Source: Odobenus rosmarus divergens
Lineage: Eukaryota > Chordata > Mammalia > Carnivora > Odobenidae
NCBI RefSeq assembly: GCF_000321225.1
Contig: NW_004450329.1
Location: 831,393-895,392 of the forward strand
Length of the DNA stretch: 64,000 bases
Reading direction: 5' to 3'
Part shown: piece by piece, positions 21,548-34,264 of the stretch
Numbering within the stretch: the stretch's first letter is position 1
Layout of the letters: each line of letters begins with the position of its first letter
Notes under the pieces: generated by a model
Told to the model about the DNA's origin: nothing
Database searches by the model: none
Seen by the model: the letters and a program-made list of their open reading frames with translations, nothing else
Made by a program: the position numbers and the translations under genes

Positions 21548-21690
21548 GTAACTATGTGAGGTTATGTATGCTTTAATTAAGTTGGTTGTGGGAAACCTTT
21601 CACAATATCTATGTACATCACATTATCATGTTGTAGTCTAAATATGTCACAATTTTATTTGTCAGTTATATCTCAGTAAATCTGGGGTAG

Positions 21691-21898
21691 GGGAAGTCAG
21701 GAATTGTGAATCCTCTGGCTTTGTTTTTTGGTTTTTTTTTCCAAGATCATTTTCGTTGTTAGACCTTCCTTGCACTTCCATACCAACTTAGGACCAACTT
21801 GACAATGTCTGAAAAAGAGGCAGCTGGGATTTTGTTAGCGAATATGTGGCATCTTCAGATCAACGTAGGGAGTCTTGCTATTTTAAGAATAATAAGGG
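21691..21898 (-). mobile_element. Old L1 ORF2, part 2
   Basis: 'gtgaatcctctggctttgtt', 'ccaagatcattttcgttgtta', 'aaaaagaggcagctgggatttt' and 'gggagtcttgctattttaagaat' continue the old L1 broken at 20934. Confidence 0.75.
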
Positions 21899-23049
21899 AA
21901 CCCCAGTCCTCTTGGCCACATCTGTCTGCAACAATAAAGCTTTTGCAAGATAGAGCTGGGGAGAGGATGAGAGATGCTAGTGGCCTGCCCTTTGTGTGGT
22001 TAACTATTGCCCTAGACTGCAGCTGGTGTGAGTGGGAACCTGGTGTTCTTGGCCACATTCATCCAATATAGAAGCCTCCTTAACACTGAGACAGGAGGAA
22101 GTAGAAGTGGGTCATACCACAGACTCTGTTTTTACCAAGATTTAATAGATTTTCTTAAATATATGTGGGTCTACTTTCTGCATGCCCTTAGGGAAATTTA
22201 CAGAGACTAAGTGGTTATTTTTGTTTTCTTTTACTTGTTATTTTTTTTAGTTTTCAGCAGTTAAGTGGTTATTTTACTGGAAAGAGCACCCACTGAGTTT
22301 CTCACACTGTCCCTCTCTAGGGTTTCTTAAACTCATCTTCCTTTCCTGATTTCTCTAAAAAAAGTCATTATGGCCTTACAGTACTGCTATAAACCAACAA
22401 ATAAAATGTGGGCCTGTCTGGTCTTCCACATAGTAGTTGTACTCCCCTACGTGTATATTCTTGGAACAAACTATCATTATTGTATCAATCACTTAATAAT
22501 ATTGCGGGTTTTCTTAGAACCTCAAAGCTATGACTGTGACAAATTCTTCAGTGTGACATGTGTGCCTAACATATGCCTGACATGGACATGCTCTTCAAGA
22601 TGCATTTATTGAATAAACAAATGAATCCATATATGCATGAATAAGGTTAGACAATTGGGACAGGAAAGTAATTAGGCTTTTATCTTTATAGTTTATAGTA
22701 TGAATAATGAGAATAATATAATATATCATATTATTCATCTGAATACTTTCACTGACCCTTCTTCCATTCAGCACAAATATAAATGCCAAATCTCAAATGT
22801 AATTCTGAATGTAATTCCTTCTCCCAGGGTAACTTGGAGTTATCCCAGCTTGCTGACTAAAGGCTATTTAATGGTAAAGTGTTTTATAATATGGGGAATG
22901 AAGCCAGGGAGACTTTTCAATAAAGGGACAATTTGCTGTGAGAGGAAAATTAGAATTAGCAAATTTTTTGACCTGACAAATTAGAAAATATTATTACTAT
23001 TTTTCACCCAGTGTACTTAATAATTGCCAAGTACTTACTCTAATGTACA
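21899..23049. other. No gene or repeat recognised
   Basis: Unassigned sequence. 'cttggccacat' occurs twice (about 21911 and 22051) in a GC-richer patch, which may be an unrecognised older element. Confidence 0.4.
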
Positions 23050-23260
23050 TTACAGTCTATTAAATCATCTCTGTGCTACTATTGTCTGTATTCCTATTAT
23101 TTCACTTATCACACTGGACTGTAATTACTGCATTTTTTATGCATTTATTTCCATCATTAGCTGGAGTTCTTTGAGAGTCATCACAAAGTATTGAATATCT
23201 GCATCCCCCAGATGCATAGCATATAATCAGTGCTCAATAAATATTTGTTGAATATATCAT
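23050..23260 (+). mobile_element. L2 3' end
   Basis: 'cacactggactgtaatt', 'tgcatcccccagatgcatagca' and 'agtgctcaataaatatttgttgaat' match the 3' end of LINE L2 in sense orientation. Confidence 0.75.
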
Positions 23261-24938
23261 TTCATGTACTGTAATACTGTGTTTTTATGTTGACTCCTTC
23301 AAGCCTCTCAAAGGTAGTCTTTTATCTTCATGACAACATTCCCAGATTGAATAATTGGATTACCAAGTCAATAAATAAATGAGGGAATTAATGACTGGAT
23401 ATATACACTGAAAACTGTGTTTTAAAATTCACAGCCTTGGATACCAGAATGGTTTTATTAACACACATGTCAAAATCTCAAAGACTAAATTACCTCCTGC
23501 TTGATTACATAGTCTACTTTTTCATGGTGTTGCCAACCCAAATATTCTGAAGAGAACTCTCCAAATTCATGCATTGCTGCAGTATTTGGTTCATTTGATG
23601 ACATTTGTTACCTTGTGGTGAAGTTTCTCTGTGGGCTTTCATTCCTTTTCTTATACTAAGCCCTCTGTTGGGTCGACCCAAGTCTTAAAATAATCCAAAG
23701 GGGAATCTGACTTATCTGTGTGTTTGTTGGTTGGTTGGTTTGTCTAGATACTTGGCATTTAAATGTTCAAACAAAAAAAATTTTTTGAGAGAATCCACAA
23801 CTATGCAGTCCTGTTGGGAGACAGGTACCCTCTACCACCACAAAACTCTAGGAGCCAGTTCATCTCTCTTCTCAGTTCTGCCAACAAAGCAAAGGACAGA
23901 CAACAATGTCTTTGCCAATTTTATAGTCTTCTATGGAAAGTTAAATCAGGATTAAGTGAGGTGAGGGTTGGTTAGACTTCATTAAATAACTCACTGTAAC
24001 CTCATTGTGCAAGGGCATTGATGCCCAATGATGCCAGCATATTTTCCAGACAATTCCTAATACAAGATAGATGTTGTGTTAACGTCTTCTTAAGCATCCA
24101 TGTCTTCCATGGTGTCTGCCTGCTAACCAACCTTCTTTTCCAGACTTCCATCAATATTGTGAGCTATGCTGTCTTTTTAATAAATCTCTTGTTTTGTTTA
24201 ATGTAATCAGGGTCAGTTTATCTTGCTGGGAACCCAACATCTTGACTGACACATTTAAACTTTAAAGGTAAACAAGGTTTAAATATTTTCCTTTCCAGGA
24301 AGTTACTCAGCCCCAATATAAGTCAATGGATGTAAATGAATATTATTTTAGATAAGAATAATTTCTCTCAGTAGAGTGGCTGAGTCCTGCTCTTTTGCAG
24401 CTGGGATTCAAAATAGTGGCATGTTCATATTATCTCTTAAATCTCTTGATGGAAAGAAGCATCTTTAAAACTATCTTCACAAAATATTAGTTTCAGGAGA
24501 GTTCAATGAGTACTCTGAGAAAAGGGGATTCATAGTCACATAACTTTGTGGTATACTGGATGCTAAATCCTCCTCTTAGAGATTCACTATGCACTTTAGC
24601 CTATATAAGATTCTGGAGAGTCTTAAAATAACGACACCATTTTTCTTTGTTTATTCTGTTCCTGGGTTCAACATAGAGCATATATTTTGCAACACAGTAA
24701 TTAACATATTGTGGAGCAGCAGACTACTGAAACCGATTTGGAGAATACTAATGGGGATGGTTGGTATTCTTGATTTGCTTTGTGGAGAGAACAGATGCAG
24801 AGCCTATGAAAAGGATTTGCCAACAAACCCGAAATGCTTTACTTAGTGCTACTTTCCAACACTGTGTGGCAAAATTCCTTGCAAATCCTGCCACATGCCT
24901 TCCACTATAACTGCCTTCAGAAGTTGAAAAGTGAAGGA
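23261..24938. other. Unassigned sequence, possible old LTR or transposon end near 24.1-24.25 kb
   Basis: Contains a short (TTGG)n run near 23726-23743. The stretch ending 'aataaatctcttgttttg' and 'gggaacccaacatcttgactgacaca' looks like the 3' end of an old interspersed repeat, but I cannot name the family. No exon is supported. Confidence 0.35.
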
Positions 24939-24951
24939 AGGACTCATTTCA

Positions 24952-25154
24952 TTTTTTTTTAAAGATTATTTATTTATTTATTTGAGAGAGAGAATGAGAC
25001 AGAGAGAGAGACCATGAGAAGGGAGAGGGTCAGAGGGAGAAGCAGACTCCCTGCTGAGCAGGAAGCCCGATGCAGGACTTGATCCTGGGACTCCAGGATC
25101 ATGACCTGAGTCGAAGGCAGTCGCTTAACCAACTGAACCACCCAGGCACCCGGG
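24952..25154 (-). mobile_element. SINEC, minus strand
   Basis: Tail 'tttttttaaagattatttatttatttattt', GA block, 'agcagactccctgctgagcag', 'ggatcatgacctgag' and head 'ctgaaccacccaggcaccc'. Perfect 13-bp duplication aggactcatttca at 24939-24951 and 25155-25167. Confidence 0.95.
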
Positions 25155-25634
25155 AGGACTCATTTCAAAACGAACAATAAGAAATACTCATTGGGAAAAT
25201 ATGAAATATCAAATATTCATAGAAGTCTAATGTCATTTGGGAGTAAAATAAGCCCCATAATTTCCTTACAGGTATTAACTGGAGTAGAAACATAGTGTTT
25301 CAAGTAAGATGCTAGGTGGGCAAGAGAGTAAAGGAAATTTCAATATTGTTCATTTCAATATTCGTCACAATGGGAAAGCATTAGACCTCATTTAAAAAAA
25401 GTGGAATCTGAAGATATTAGTATAATCAGTAGGAAAATTATGTATGTATATAGATGTAATTATAACTTCTTAAATAGAAAAATAAAGGTCAAAAAAAGGA
25501 CAAAGAGTAAACAAGGTAGAATACATAGTGAAATGATATATTTTGTATCTAGTGTGTCTCTGTGTGTCTTGGTTTATTAGCATATACACATATTTTTATC
25601 TAGAGACTATGACATAAAATATTAAAATAAATGG

Positions 25635-26224
25635 AGGGGCATCTAGGTGGCTCAGTCAGTTAAGCATCCGACTCTTGGTTTTGGCTCAGATCATGATCTC
25701 AGGGTTGTGGGATTAAGCCCCACGTTGAGCTCTATGCTCAGCATGGAGTCTGCTTGAGATTCTCTCCCTCTGCCCCCTCCTCACTCGAGGATAATAATTT
25801 ATTTAATAATAAATAAATTATTTATTCAATAATTATTAACAAATAAATATTTATTTTATATTCATAAAATATTTAATATTTATTTTATTAATATAATATA
25901 AATATTATATTATATAATATAAAGGTTAACATTAATTATTAATCAATATTTATTATTTTACATTTATATAAATATTTAATATTTATTTTATTAACATTAA
26001 TATTTATTAATAATTAATAATTATTAATAAATAAATATTTATTGATTTATATTTATATAAATATTTAATATTTACGATTAACAAACAATTATTAATTTTT
26101 ATTAATAATTATTTATTATTAAATATTTATTATTAAATATTTATTAATATTTATTTATTTATTATTAAATATTTATTAATAATAATTTATTTATTATTAA
26201 ATAAATAAAATCTTAAAGAAAAAG
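25635..26224 (+). mobile_element. SINEC with a hugely expanded AT-rich tail
   Basis: The head 'ggggcatctaggtggctcagtc' and body run to about 25788 ('cccctcctcactcgagg'). Then comes about 415 bp of A/T-only repeat, and finally the canonical SINE end 'aaataaataaaatcttaaag' at about 26198-26217. An 11-bp duplication with one mismatch (aaaataaatgg at 25624-25634, aaaataactgg at 26225-26235) brackets the whole unit, so the AT block lies within the SINE. Confidence 0.8.
25790..26205. repeat. AT-rich repeat (TTTATTAA/ATATTTA variants)
   Basis: Built from permutations of AAATATTTATT and AATAATTATTAA with almost no G or C; many segments are self-complementary. It is interpreted as expansion of the (AAATAAA)n tail of the surrounding SINE. 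Confidence 0.9.
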
Positions 26225-26235
26225 AAAATAACTGG

Positions 26236-27129
26236 GAAAATACATCAATCACACTAGTAAATGTAAGTGTCTCAATCTCATTAATTGAAAATTAAAAAAA
26301 ATTTGCAGATTTGCTTAGAAAGTAAAATGAAATACTATACAATATATACAAAGCAAAGAGATTGAGAATTGTTAAAAATAAAAAGTACACCAAAGAAGAA
26401 AAGAAGAAAGCGTATCTCAATTTTGTTGTATGATAAAAAGAAGTCAAACAGGCATTAACAGAGATGAGGAAGGAGATTTTGAAATAATGAAGTGTCACAA
26501 TGCAGATATTAAAAGTTTATTAATATTTATTTGTTAAAAGACACAAAAATAAATTTTGTAATGAAGAAATTACAGAAGACACAAACACACAGCAGCATAT
26601 TAATATTAGGCTTTAATACATTGAAAATATAGTTCCAATTACAAAAGAAAAATTCAGTAGTTTTTAGAAGAAAGATATAAAAGACCCAAATAAGAAGAAA
26701 AAGTTGGGTCTTTTAGATATATATCAACATCTGAATCCCAATTATAAAGAATATCCCCATTAGTGCTCTTCCCACTGAGGCTCCAGACATTGATTTCAAT
26801 AATGTGGAGAATGTGTTTGTTTGATCTCACTTAAGAGATTTGGTGCATTCATAATATATGTATGATATCCACATGTGGTGACCCTGAAAGGATGCTCATA
26901 GACATCTGAGTTTTAGAACAGTTAAAATTGAGATATATGTCACATATTAATGAGATACAATGAAAAGAGAAAACAGATTTGAACATGCTTCTTAATTTTC
27001 TATTCAGAAATGTAGACTCTCCAAACCGCAAGTCCAATGGGCTGTCACATGAGAACAGTGGTTCTACACCAAGATGGGTATAAGCAGCGGTGCACTTATT
27101 TAGCAATGATTAAGGATGCTGCTGGCAAA
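26236..27129. other. No gene or repeat recognised
   Basis: A-rich sequence with scattered stops in all frames. Confidence 0.4.
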
Positions 27130-27300
27130 GGCAGATATAAACATGTATAGTAATAGTGACAACAGTAATAGTAATATCTACACCCAACTATGTTACAGGT
27201 ATTCTTTTAAGCACATAGCCTGTAGGTGGTTCATCTGGGATTCACACCCAGGCAATTTGGCTTATGAGTCCACTTTAACCACAGTTTACCTTCCATCATA
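27130..27300 (-). mobile_element. MIR fragment
   Basis: 'taatagtgacaacagtaatagtaat', 'tgttacaggtattcttttaag' and 'tgggattcacacccaggcaatttggct' follow the antisense MIR order. Confidence 0.6.
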
Positions 27301-28849
27301 GTAGATTCGATACAGAAATATTATAGATAGCAAAGTAGATACAGATATAGCAATAGACAAAGATATAGAAAATTGCAAAGGCATAACACACACACACATG
27401 CACACATAAATATATATAGAGATTTATGATAGGGATGTAGTATTTGTGCAGGGACTAACTAATGTAAACTCCTAAATTGTAGTTTGAAAAACACCCTCTT
27501 CCTCACTTATCTGGAAATTGTAGGATAGGAAGTCCTATCGCTTGTCTGATAAATCTGTTGATCAATGTCAGCACACTTGCTAACTGGCATAGGGATAAAG
27601 GTGAAGCCTTGAGTCAGAAAGGGGCTACACACTCTAACCTACAATGAGTGTGAGATGTAGACAGCTAACACCCGAGAGAGTGTGAAATAGCAAGTGGCTC
27701 AACCCACATGCTTCCTGAGCTGCACAGGTAGGAGGTAACCAATGGTTAGAATACTGGAGAATAGCGATTGTTCTTGAAATAATTGGTTTCATCTATTCTC
27801 TCTTCTCCCAGGAGGACCTTGGAGGTTAAGTAACTGGAGATACAAACCCTTGATTATGTTTTCCAAACTCCCCATGTCTTCTTAGTCTTTGCAATGGTAA
27901 TATAAGAACACTTAAACTAATAATAGCAATAATAATGATAGTTGTTCTGTAGGCTTGTTGTGATGATTAGGGACAGATAAATGAAGCTCTCATTTTAAAT
28001 AATTACAGTTATTATTCTAAAGTTAATAAGTTCCTTTTCCAATTCTAGCATATGAAGGAATTCCACGGGGGCTGAAATGTGTCTTCAGTTGGTCCTAGTG
28101 CCCTCCCTGGCCAGGGCCCAACAACAATTCAGGATAGTTTTACTCTGCTACAACTCATTTGCCCTTTAATGCATCTGACCTACAATCAACTCAGGAGACT
28201 ATCTTTAGAGGAGTAATTACATTTTAGCAGGAGGCAATGACTTAAGTCAAAGAAAGATCTCTCTTGGTGGTAATTTGGAATCTGTTTAGTCCAGTTTGAG
28301 AGATACCCTTAGGAGAAAAGCAATCTTTAAATAGTTCAGAGTCTATGGAATAGTCAACTACTGAATTCTGACAACCAAGGGAGTGGAAGGGTGTCAATCA
28401 AATCCTTTTCCTCAACAGACTGTGAACTCATTCTTGATTCCAAGAAATTAACTAGAAATTGCTGGAGATACTTTCCCCTCTTGGATTCCTCCCAAGATTA
28501 ACTGAATTATCACAGGATTCTTCATAATTAAAAAATTCCTGATTGGGGAATTTCGAGAACTATGAATGGCTGTGGAAGATATATGTTTGAGGAAAGAACT
28601 ATCCTCATTGCCTTCAAATATAATCTGGCAAAGGAACATTCAATGAGTCCAACATTCACTGAACATTGCACTCATGGGTATTTTCCCACGTGAGATTATC
28701 CTTGATTGTCATGAATAATTAAAGAAAAGTGTTAGTATTCTACATAGCTTTTATTGCCACATATTCTTTATTAAGATTGTGACAAGTGAAGAAAAACTAT
28801 GGATATAAAAATAAAAACATGATTTCATCATGAAGACCTAATAGCTATA
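27301..28849. other. Mostly unassigned; possible MIR near 27.9-28.0 kb
   Basis: A short AC-rich run lies at 27389-27406. 'aataataatgatagttgttct' and 'gcttgttgtgatgattag' near 27927-27970 resemble sense MIR. Nothing else recognised. Confidence 0.35.
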
Positions 28850-29035
28850 GATTATTTTGGTATGTTTAAGTTGTAATATTTTTCAGCATATGATATACTT
28901 TTACATAATTTACATTATGTAATATGTAAGTTATGAATCCTGCTACTTTCACTTAGTGCCTATAGTTTTAAGATCTCCATAATATTCCATCATGTGGATA
29001 TTTATGAATTTAGAGAAAATTATCTTTCAATAGGA
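28850..29035 (-). mobile_element. Old L1 3' fragment (L1MD/ME-like)
   Basis: 'cctgctactttcacttag', 'agatctccataatattccatca' and 'tttcaataggaattgta' resemble antisense old L1 3' sequence. Confidence 0.45.
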
Positions 29036-30394
29036 ATTGTACAGGAACAATGCAAAAGAGATAAATACATTTTCTGCAGGATAACTCAATTTTAAAAGTG
29101 TAGCAAATTGGTAGAATTGTTTCTATAATGTAAATTAACATCAAAGCACTAATTAGCTGCTGTCAATGAAATTTATTTGCCCAGAACATTTGAAGTTTAT
29201 TTATAGCTGTCATAAAGGTGAATTTCTGAAATATATTCTCAGAAAGGTTCTGATGGTGTTAATCCTTTATGTGCCCACATTGGTATTTAAAATTTTTATG
29301 TAAAAGAAAATGCCAGGGGTGAAAACCAGCTTCCAAGTAGCTAATTCTACCCCTCCTTCTTTCCATTTGTAATCTTATATTTAGGTACACTTAGGCCTAG
29401 TGGAGGAAATATCTAGTGTTGAGAATAAATCAACAGAAAAAAAGAGATTTTTGTTGGTCTGATGATGGTAAGGTTCTCATCATGGTGGAGCTCAAGCAAG
29501 TTTCCTGTGGGCATGGCTAATAAGTGGCAGCTTTGAAATAATAATCACACATCTGGAATGGACCTTATGTAGACTGACATCTTCAGAGAAGCCCACCTTA
29601 TAGATTTTCTCTACCATCTATAAAGCATCAAGTGAATATGAAAATCTGTTTTAAATTTCAGAGCAATTTTCCCCTAGTGTCCCTGGAAAGAAGTTTATAA
29701 ATAAAAATTTCTTGATATTTTTATAATATATAATTGAATGAAAGGATTTATATAATGTGTCTATTTATACATAGATCTCTCTTTCTCTCTCTCTCTCTCT
29801 TCACCTCCCTCTCTCTCTAGTAGAGGGGGTGCTCTTGGGAATAACTATTACAAGAATGTTCTTCCTGGGTGCTTATCACTTGTTGATTTGCTGGTAACTG
29901 CTTGGACCAGTCAACAGCAGGTATGGTTTTCTACACACATCCTCTCTTTTGGCTTTTGGATTTAGATCAAAGAGTGAAGGGGAGCATGGAGCTAAGGAAG
30001 CATGGCTGCTAAAATAGCTCCCATATCTCCCCAAACTTATTTAATCCCTCAATAGATAGTCAATGAATCCTATCTCTTATATTATAAATAATATATATGT
30101 GGTTAACATTATTTGTGCCTAAATTCTTGTCCACATGCCTTATTACAATGTAGGATAGATATTTAAAGGTGAGCTTCTAATTCAGAAGATCTGAACATAG
30201 TTGTATCCAAATCACTTTCCAGAAAATACATGCCAGTTTACACAGTCATCAGCAGTCACCACAGCACCACATATTAGTTGTTCTTAAAGGCTAAAGTGAC
30301 TTAAAGACTCAAAGAAGATAAGCTTTGATGGTGGACTTTCAAGATCATGACAGGTTATAGAAGAAACCACATACGAGAGCACTCCTGGGAGCAT
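29036..30394. other. No gene recognised; contains a (CT)n run
   Basis: Unassigned sequence apart from a CT microsatellite at about 29777-29818. Confidence 0.4.
29777..29818. repeat. (CT)n microsatellite
   Basis: Run of CT with TTT, CACC and CCC interruptions. Confidence 0.85.
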
Positions 30395-30605
30395 TCTTCA
30401 AATGAAATGAAATAAAGCTAACATTTTGACACCTACTATATACTGTAGTAGGTGCTTAGGAAAGATTATTTTATGTAATCTTCAAAAAATCTCCAGCAGA
30501 TTAGTGCCTTATCCCTATTATTGCATTTTTGGAAACTATTTCAGAGAGGTTGATTGACTTGCCCTTGATCAAACAGCTTGGGTAATGTTGGGCTTCACAC
30601 AGACA
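30395..30605 (-). mobile_element. MIR fragment
   Basis: 'acacctactatatactgtagtaggtgctta', 'ttttatgtaatcttc', 'aactatttcagagaggttgattgacttgccc' and 'aaacagcttgggtaatgttgggcttcacac' match antisense MIR across most of its length. Confidence 0.72.
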
Positions 30606-31439
30606 CATATCAGACAATAAAACAAAATCAGACCACTCTGCCCCTCAAATCATATGGTATAAAGGGCCAATAATTCAGATGATTAGACTCCCTTCTCTGT
30701 GGCCCTTCATCTTATGTTTAATTAAGCTGTAGAGTAACAAATCCCATTTCACCAAATTCATTATTCATGCAAAATCACATGAGTCACATACAAATGACAG
30801 TACAATATTGAGAATTTCTGTAAAGCTATTTATCACCGTCACTTTTAGGCATTTGCTCTTGTTTAATAAACAGCAGACTGCCATCTCTTGGCATGATGAG
30901 CCAAATACACACAAAAAAAGGTAAGAATTCAACAACATTTAATTAATGGCAAGGGTAGCTATTATTTAAGTGGGCTCATTAAAAGCTGCTGGTTTTTATA
31001 ATTAATTAATAATTTTGAAATAATAGCAAATGGTATTATTGTAAGCACAGGATAAATTTGGTTAAGAGAGAACACTCACAAGTGGAAGTAGATGGAACTA
31101 TCTGCCCCTAACAAATGAATAACCATGCAGAGACTGTTAGAAACAGCTGCTTCTGCTAAATGCAATCACTTCTTTCTATTGGCTTCAAATCTTGGGTGAC
31201 TTGGAGATGAAGGAAATTTCTATAAGCTATAATTACTTTCCACAGCAAAGGAATAACAGCTAAATGAAGTCAATTACCAGTTGGAGACAGCTTGTCAGAT
31301 GAGATGTGGTAGATAGTAATTAATAGTTACTGAAATTACTATGTTGAAAACATTGGTGGAGATTATCAGAAACAGGAACAGTACCTGTTTCTATCTAGCC
31401 CCTTTGGTCTATATGCACATGAGCTTGAAAATTATCTTT

Positions 31440-31615
31440 TTGTTTTAAGTAATAACTTTGTTGAAATATTGATGGTGTACAATTCAAAGGCATTTAGTAT
31501 ACTTACAAAGTTGTGAAACTGTCACTATAATTTTAGAACATTTCCATCACCCCCAAAGAACCACTTGTACCTATTAGCAGTCACTCCCATTTCCCCTGCT
31601 CCCATCCTTCCCAGT
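31440..31615 (-). mobile_element. Old L1 3' end, truncated
   Basis: 'actttgttgaaatattgatggtgtacaattca', 'ttttagaacatttccatcaccccc' and 'acctattagcagtcactccc' form the antisense 3' terminus of an old L1, cut off after about 175 bp. Confidence 0.72.
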
Positions 31616-33304
31616 CCGGAATGGCCCCATCTTGTGTTTTGGGGAGCCCCTGGGCTTCATGATATTCAACATTCCCTCTAAACAATGAAAGCTCCAAGCT
31701 CCAATCTCCAGACAGTTTGACAACCTGTGTCGCGTCTCAAAATTATTATACTCCTGTTTTTTAAACAACTTTTATTTACTTTCCTAACTGCATACTTGAT
31801 TTTTTTTTCTTTTCCATACGACTCCAAGGAATAAAACCACCTTTATTAAATAGTGGTAGTCAATGTCAGTTAGCAAAGGGTGAAAGAAAATGTAGAGACG
31901 ATTAGAAAAAACAAATTGAGAATATGCAGAGGGAAAGGATCAAACTCTCTTTTAATATTTGACCCACCAAGGAAGTGTTATTACAACTCAATAGTTCAAG
32001 GATGACAAGAGAGGAATATAGTGGGGACCATGGTCGGCTCAAGTAGAACACAATCTGAACTAGTCAAAATCTACTTTCACTGTTTAGCCTCCCTTGACCA
32101 TTAGAGATCCATAGGATCTTTTTGAATTTAGTAACACTAGTTTTTCTGAGCAAAGGTTGTTTCTTATTCAGACAAAAGTGCAGCAGATTGGTGACTTAGT
32201 GCCAAAAGACCATTAACACCCTGAACCTGGTTCTTCACCTGTACAAGAAGGGAGTTGATCTGTACAAGATGATCCCAAAGATTGCTTTCAACTTACTGTC
32301 CATAACTGTGTGACTACATTGTCTGTGTTGCCCAACTTTTATCCTAGAAGGTCCCTGGAAAAGAGCAGCATTCACAGTTTATAACCATTGGGTTCTTACA
32401 ATGCAATTTTATCACAGGATCAGAAAGAAGGATTGAAATTTTTTCCTAGAAAATAAGGACACTACCAAGCCAGTAAGAGGCTGCATTATCCAGGCCCTCA
32501 AATAGTAGGCAGACTGAAAATTATTTAAAGTATCTGATTAAAATATTTGTTCACCCAGTAAAATATGTGATCCCCGTTAAGTGGTTTGATGGAGATCAGT
32601 CTTCTCCCAAGACAGGTTTTCCACCTTCATCAATCAGTACCCTTCACCCTCATCTCACACATGAATACACACATATGAGTGCACGCACACACACACACAC
32701 ACACACGTGCAGCTCCACTCCTGAACTCCTGATTATACCCTGCTATCCTCTTAGACCATCCAGGCCATGTCTTCCCAGGATCCAGAGCTGGCCAGGATGC
32801 CCAGTATATGTGATAAAAGCAAGGCTTCCAGAGGAGGTTGAAAGCTTGACAAGTAAACTGAAACCCAAGGGAAAGGGGAGGTTGGGATGAGAAAGGATTC
32901 AAAGCAGAAGGAGAAGCCACTGGGAAGATCTAAAGCCTCAGAAAGTACGTATGGTTCTGCTAACAGTTTAGAGTTTTACATGTTGTGTGCATACTTTTGT
33001 GTGTGTTTGTGGTGGGGGAGGATGATGATGGTGAGGCTAGAGAGATAAACTGGCCTTTAGGGGGTCAGATTTCACACTTACTGGATTCTCAACATGTGTA
33101 TTACTTTACGCATGGATGCTTCCTCTTAATCCTTATAATCATAACATTTGAGGATCGGACAAAGCAATCTACCTCAGGGTAGTGGGGAGCCTCTGAGAGC
33201 TTCAAGGGAGGTCATCCATCCTGAGTTAAATTTTTAAAAAATCACACTGGATGGGGAAAAAAAAGATTACACTGGCAGTTTTAAAGAGAAAGGACAGGGA
33301 GGTG
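31616..33304. other. Mostly unassigned; (AC)n run and weak SINE-like patch
   Basis: A run of CA lies at 32684-32706. Near 32220-32300 'ttcttcacctgtacaag' and 'gatgatcccaaagattgctttcaac' weakly resemble the 3' part of an old tRNA-type SINE. No coding evidence. Confidence 0.35.
32684..32706. repeat. (AC)n microsatellite
   Basis: Eleven or so CA repeats. Confidence 0.88.
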
Positions 33305-33425
33305 ATGCCTCTCAAAGTTAATATATATAACGGTCACCTGGAATGCATGTTTAAAATGCAGATTTCTCATCTCTCTCCAGAGACTATGGCTGGGAAGACT
33401 GAATAAAATTACCCCTATGTAAAGC
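33305..33425 (+). mobile_element. Possible MER5-type hAT fragment
   Basis: 'gcctctcaaagtt', 'cggtcacctggaatgcatg' and 'taaaatgcagatttctcatct' resemble the first half of a MER5 element. Diverged and incomplete. Confidence 0.45.
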
Positions 33426-33589
33426 ATGAGAGTGTCTGGAATATAAAAGGTGAAAGTAAAATAAAAAGTAGCTATCCTGCTGCTGCTGCTTCTTTCTATG
33501 GTGATGATGCTATGATGATTAGCCAATTAGGATCTAGGAAGTGGTGTCACACCTGAATAGGCAGGTCCCACCCAATATAAATTACCTGC

Positions 33590-33796
33590 CAGGGGTTCTT
33601 AATCTCATTGTTCTGGTTCTCTAAAGGCACGACACCTCAACCCTGAATGTATCTTAGAATAACCCCGGGTGCCTTTCAAAAATACGATTTCAGAAGGAAT
33701 TCAGTTAGAATTTTGGGTATGGGGAATAAGCATTGGAATTTTTATAAAGATCATCAGGAAATTTTAATATGTAGATAGGTTTGAGAACTGCTGACC
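33590..33796 (+). mobile_element. MER5-like non-autonomous hAT-Charlie element
   Basis: Starts with 'ggggttcttaatctcattg' and ends with 'aggtttgagaactgctga', the terminal inverted repeats of the MER5 family. The interior 'cttagaataaccccgggtgcctttcaaaaatac' and 'gcattggaatttttataaagatcatcagg' are in family order. It is a short DNA transposon relic with no coding capacity. Confidence 0.65.
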
Positions 33797-34060
33797 AAGT
33801 TACAAAACTCTTATTTTACCTTCATCTGGGTCTTCTGTCACTGATGTTGATTCCCGGGATTAACCCAAATGTAGTGAACCATATTACCTGGAGGGTGGTG
33901 GTGATGATGGATGATCTCATGTTTCCAGGCATCTCAGTTGGATTTCTATGCATGTTAAAGCATAAACCACTGCCTTGAAGTATAGGTTGCATACAAATAA
34001 TATCTTACCCATCATTTTATCTTTTTTTAAAAAAGACTCTTTTTAAAAAGATGTTATTTT

Positions 34061-34264
34061 CTTATTTTTTTAAAGATTTATTTATTTGAGATAGAGAGAG
34101 AGCATGGGGGGCAAGGACAGAGGGAGAGGGAGAGAGAGAATCTCAAGCAGACTCCCCACTGAACATGGAGCCGGAAGCAGGGCTCCATCTCACGACCCTG
34201 AAATAATGAACTGAGCTGAGATCAAGAGTCTGATGCTCAACCAACTGAGCCACTCAAGTTCTCC
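34061..34264 (-). mobile_element. SINEC, first of a three-SINE cluster
   Basis: Tail 'ttaaagatttatttatttgag', GA block, 'cagactccccactgaacatgg', 'tcacgaccctgaaat' and degenerate head 'gagccactcaagttctcc'. No clean duplication seen; the left boundary is approximate. Confidence 0.85.

Larger units (their letters stand above)
20935..21690 (+). mobile_element. L1 3' end (L1MA-like), opposite orientation, inside the old L1
   Basis: Plus-strand L1 terminal sequence: 'ggaatatgattcagcctta', 'aaataagccagataggagg', 'actgcatggtttcacttat', 'gaatggtggttttcagg', 'ttggtgactatagttgata', and, after a long GAAA tract, 'aggtaactatgtgaggtt' and 'ctcagtaaatctgggg'. Only the 3'-terminal 0.7 kb is present, so it is 5' truncated. 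The host L1 picks up immediately on the other side ('gaagtcaggaattgtgaatcc'). Confidence 0.8.

Noticed and set aside
25790..26205. Possible replication origin or matrix attachment region because of extreme AT content
   Set aside because: Composition alone is not evidence, and the SINE ends on both sides explain the block as tail expansion.
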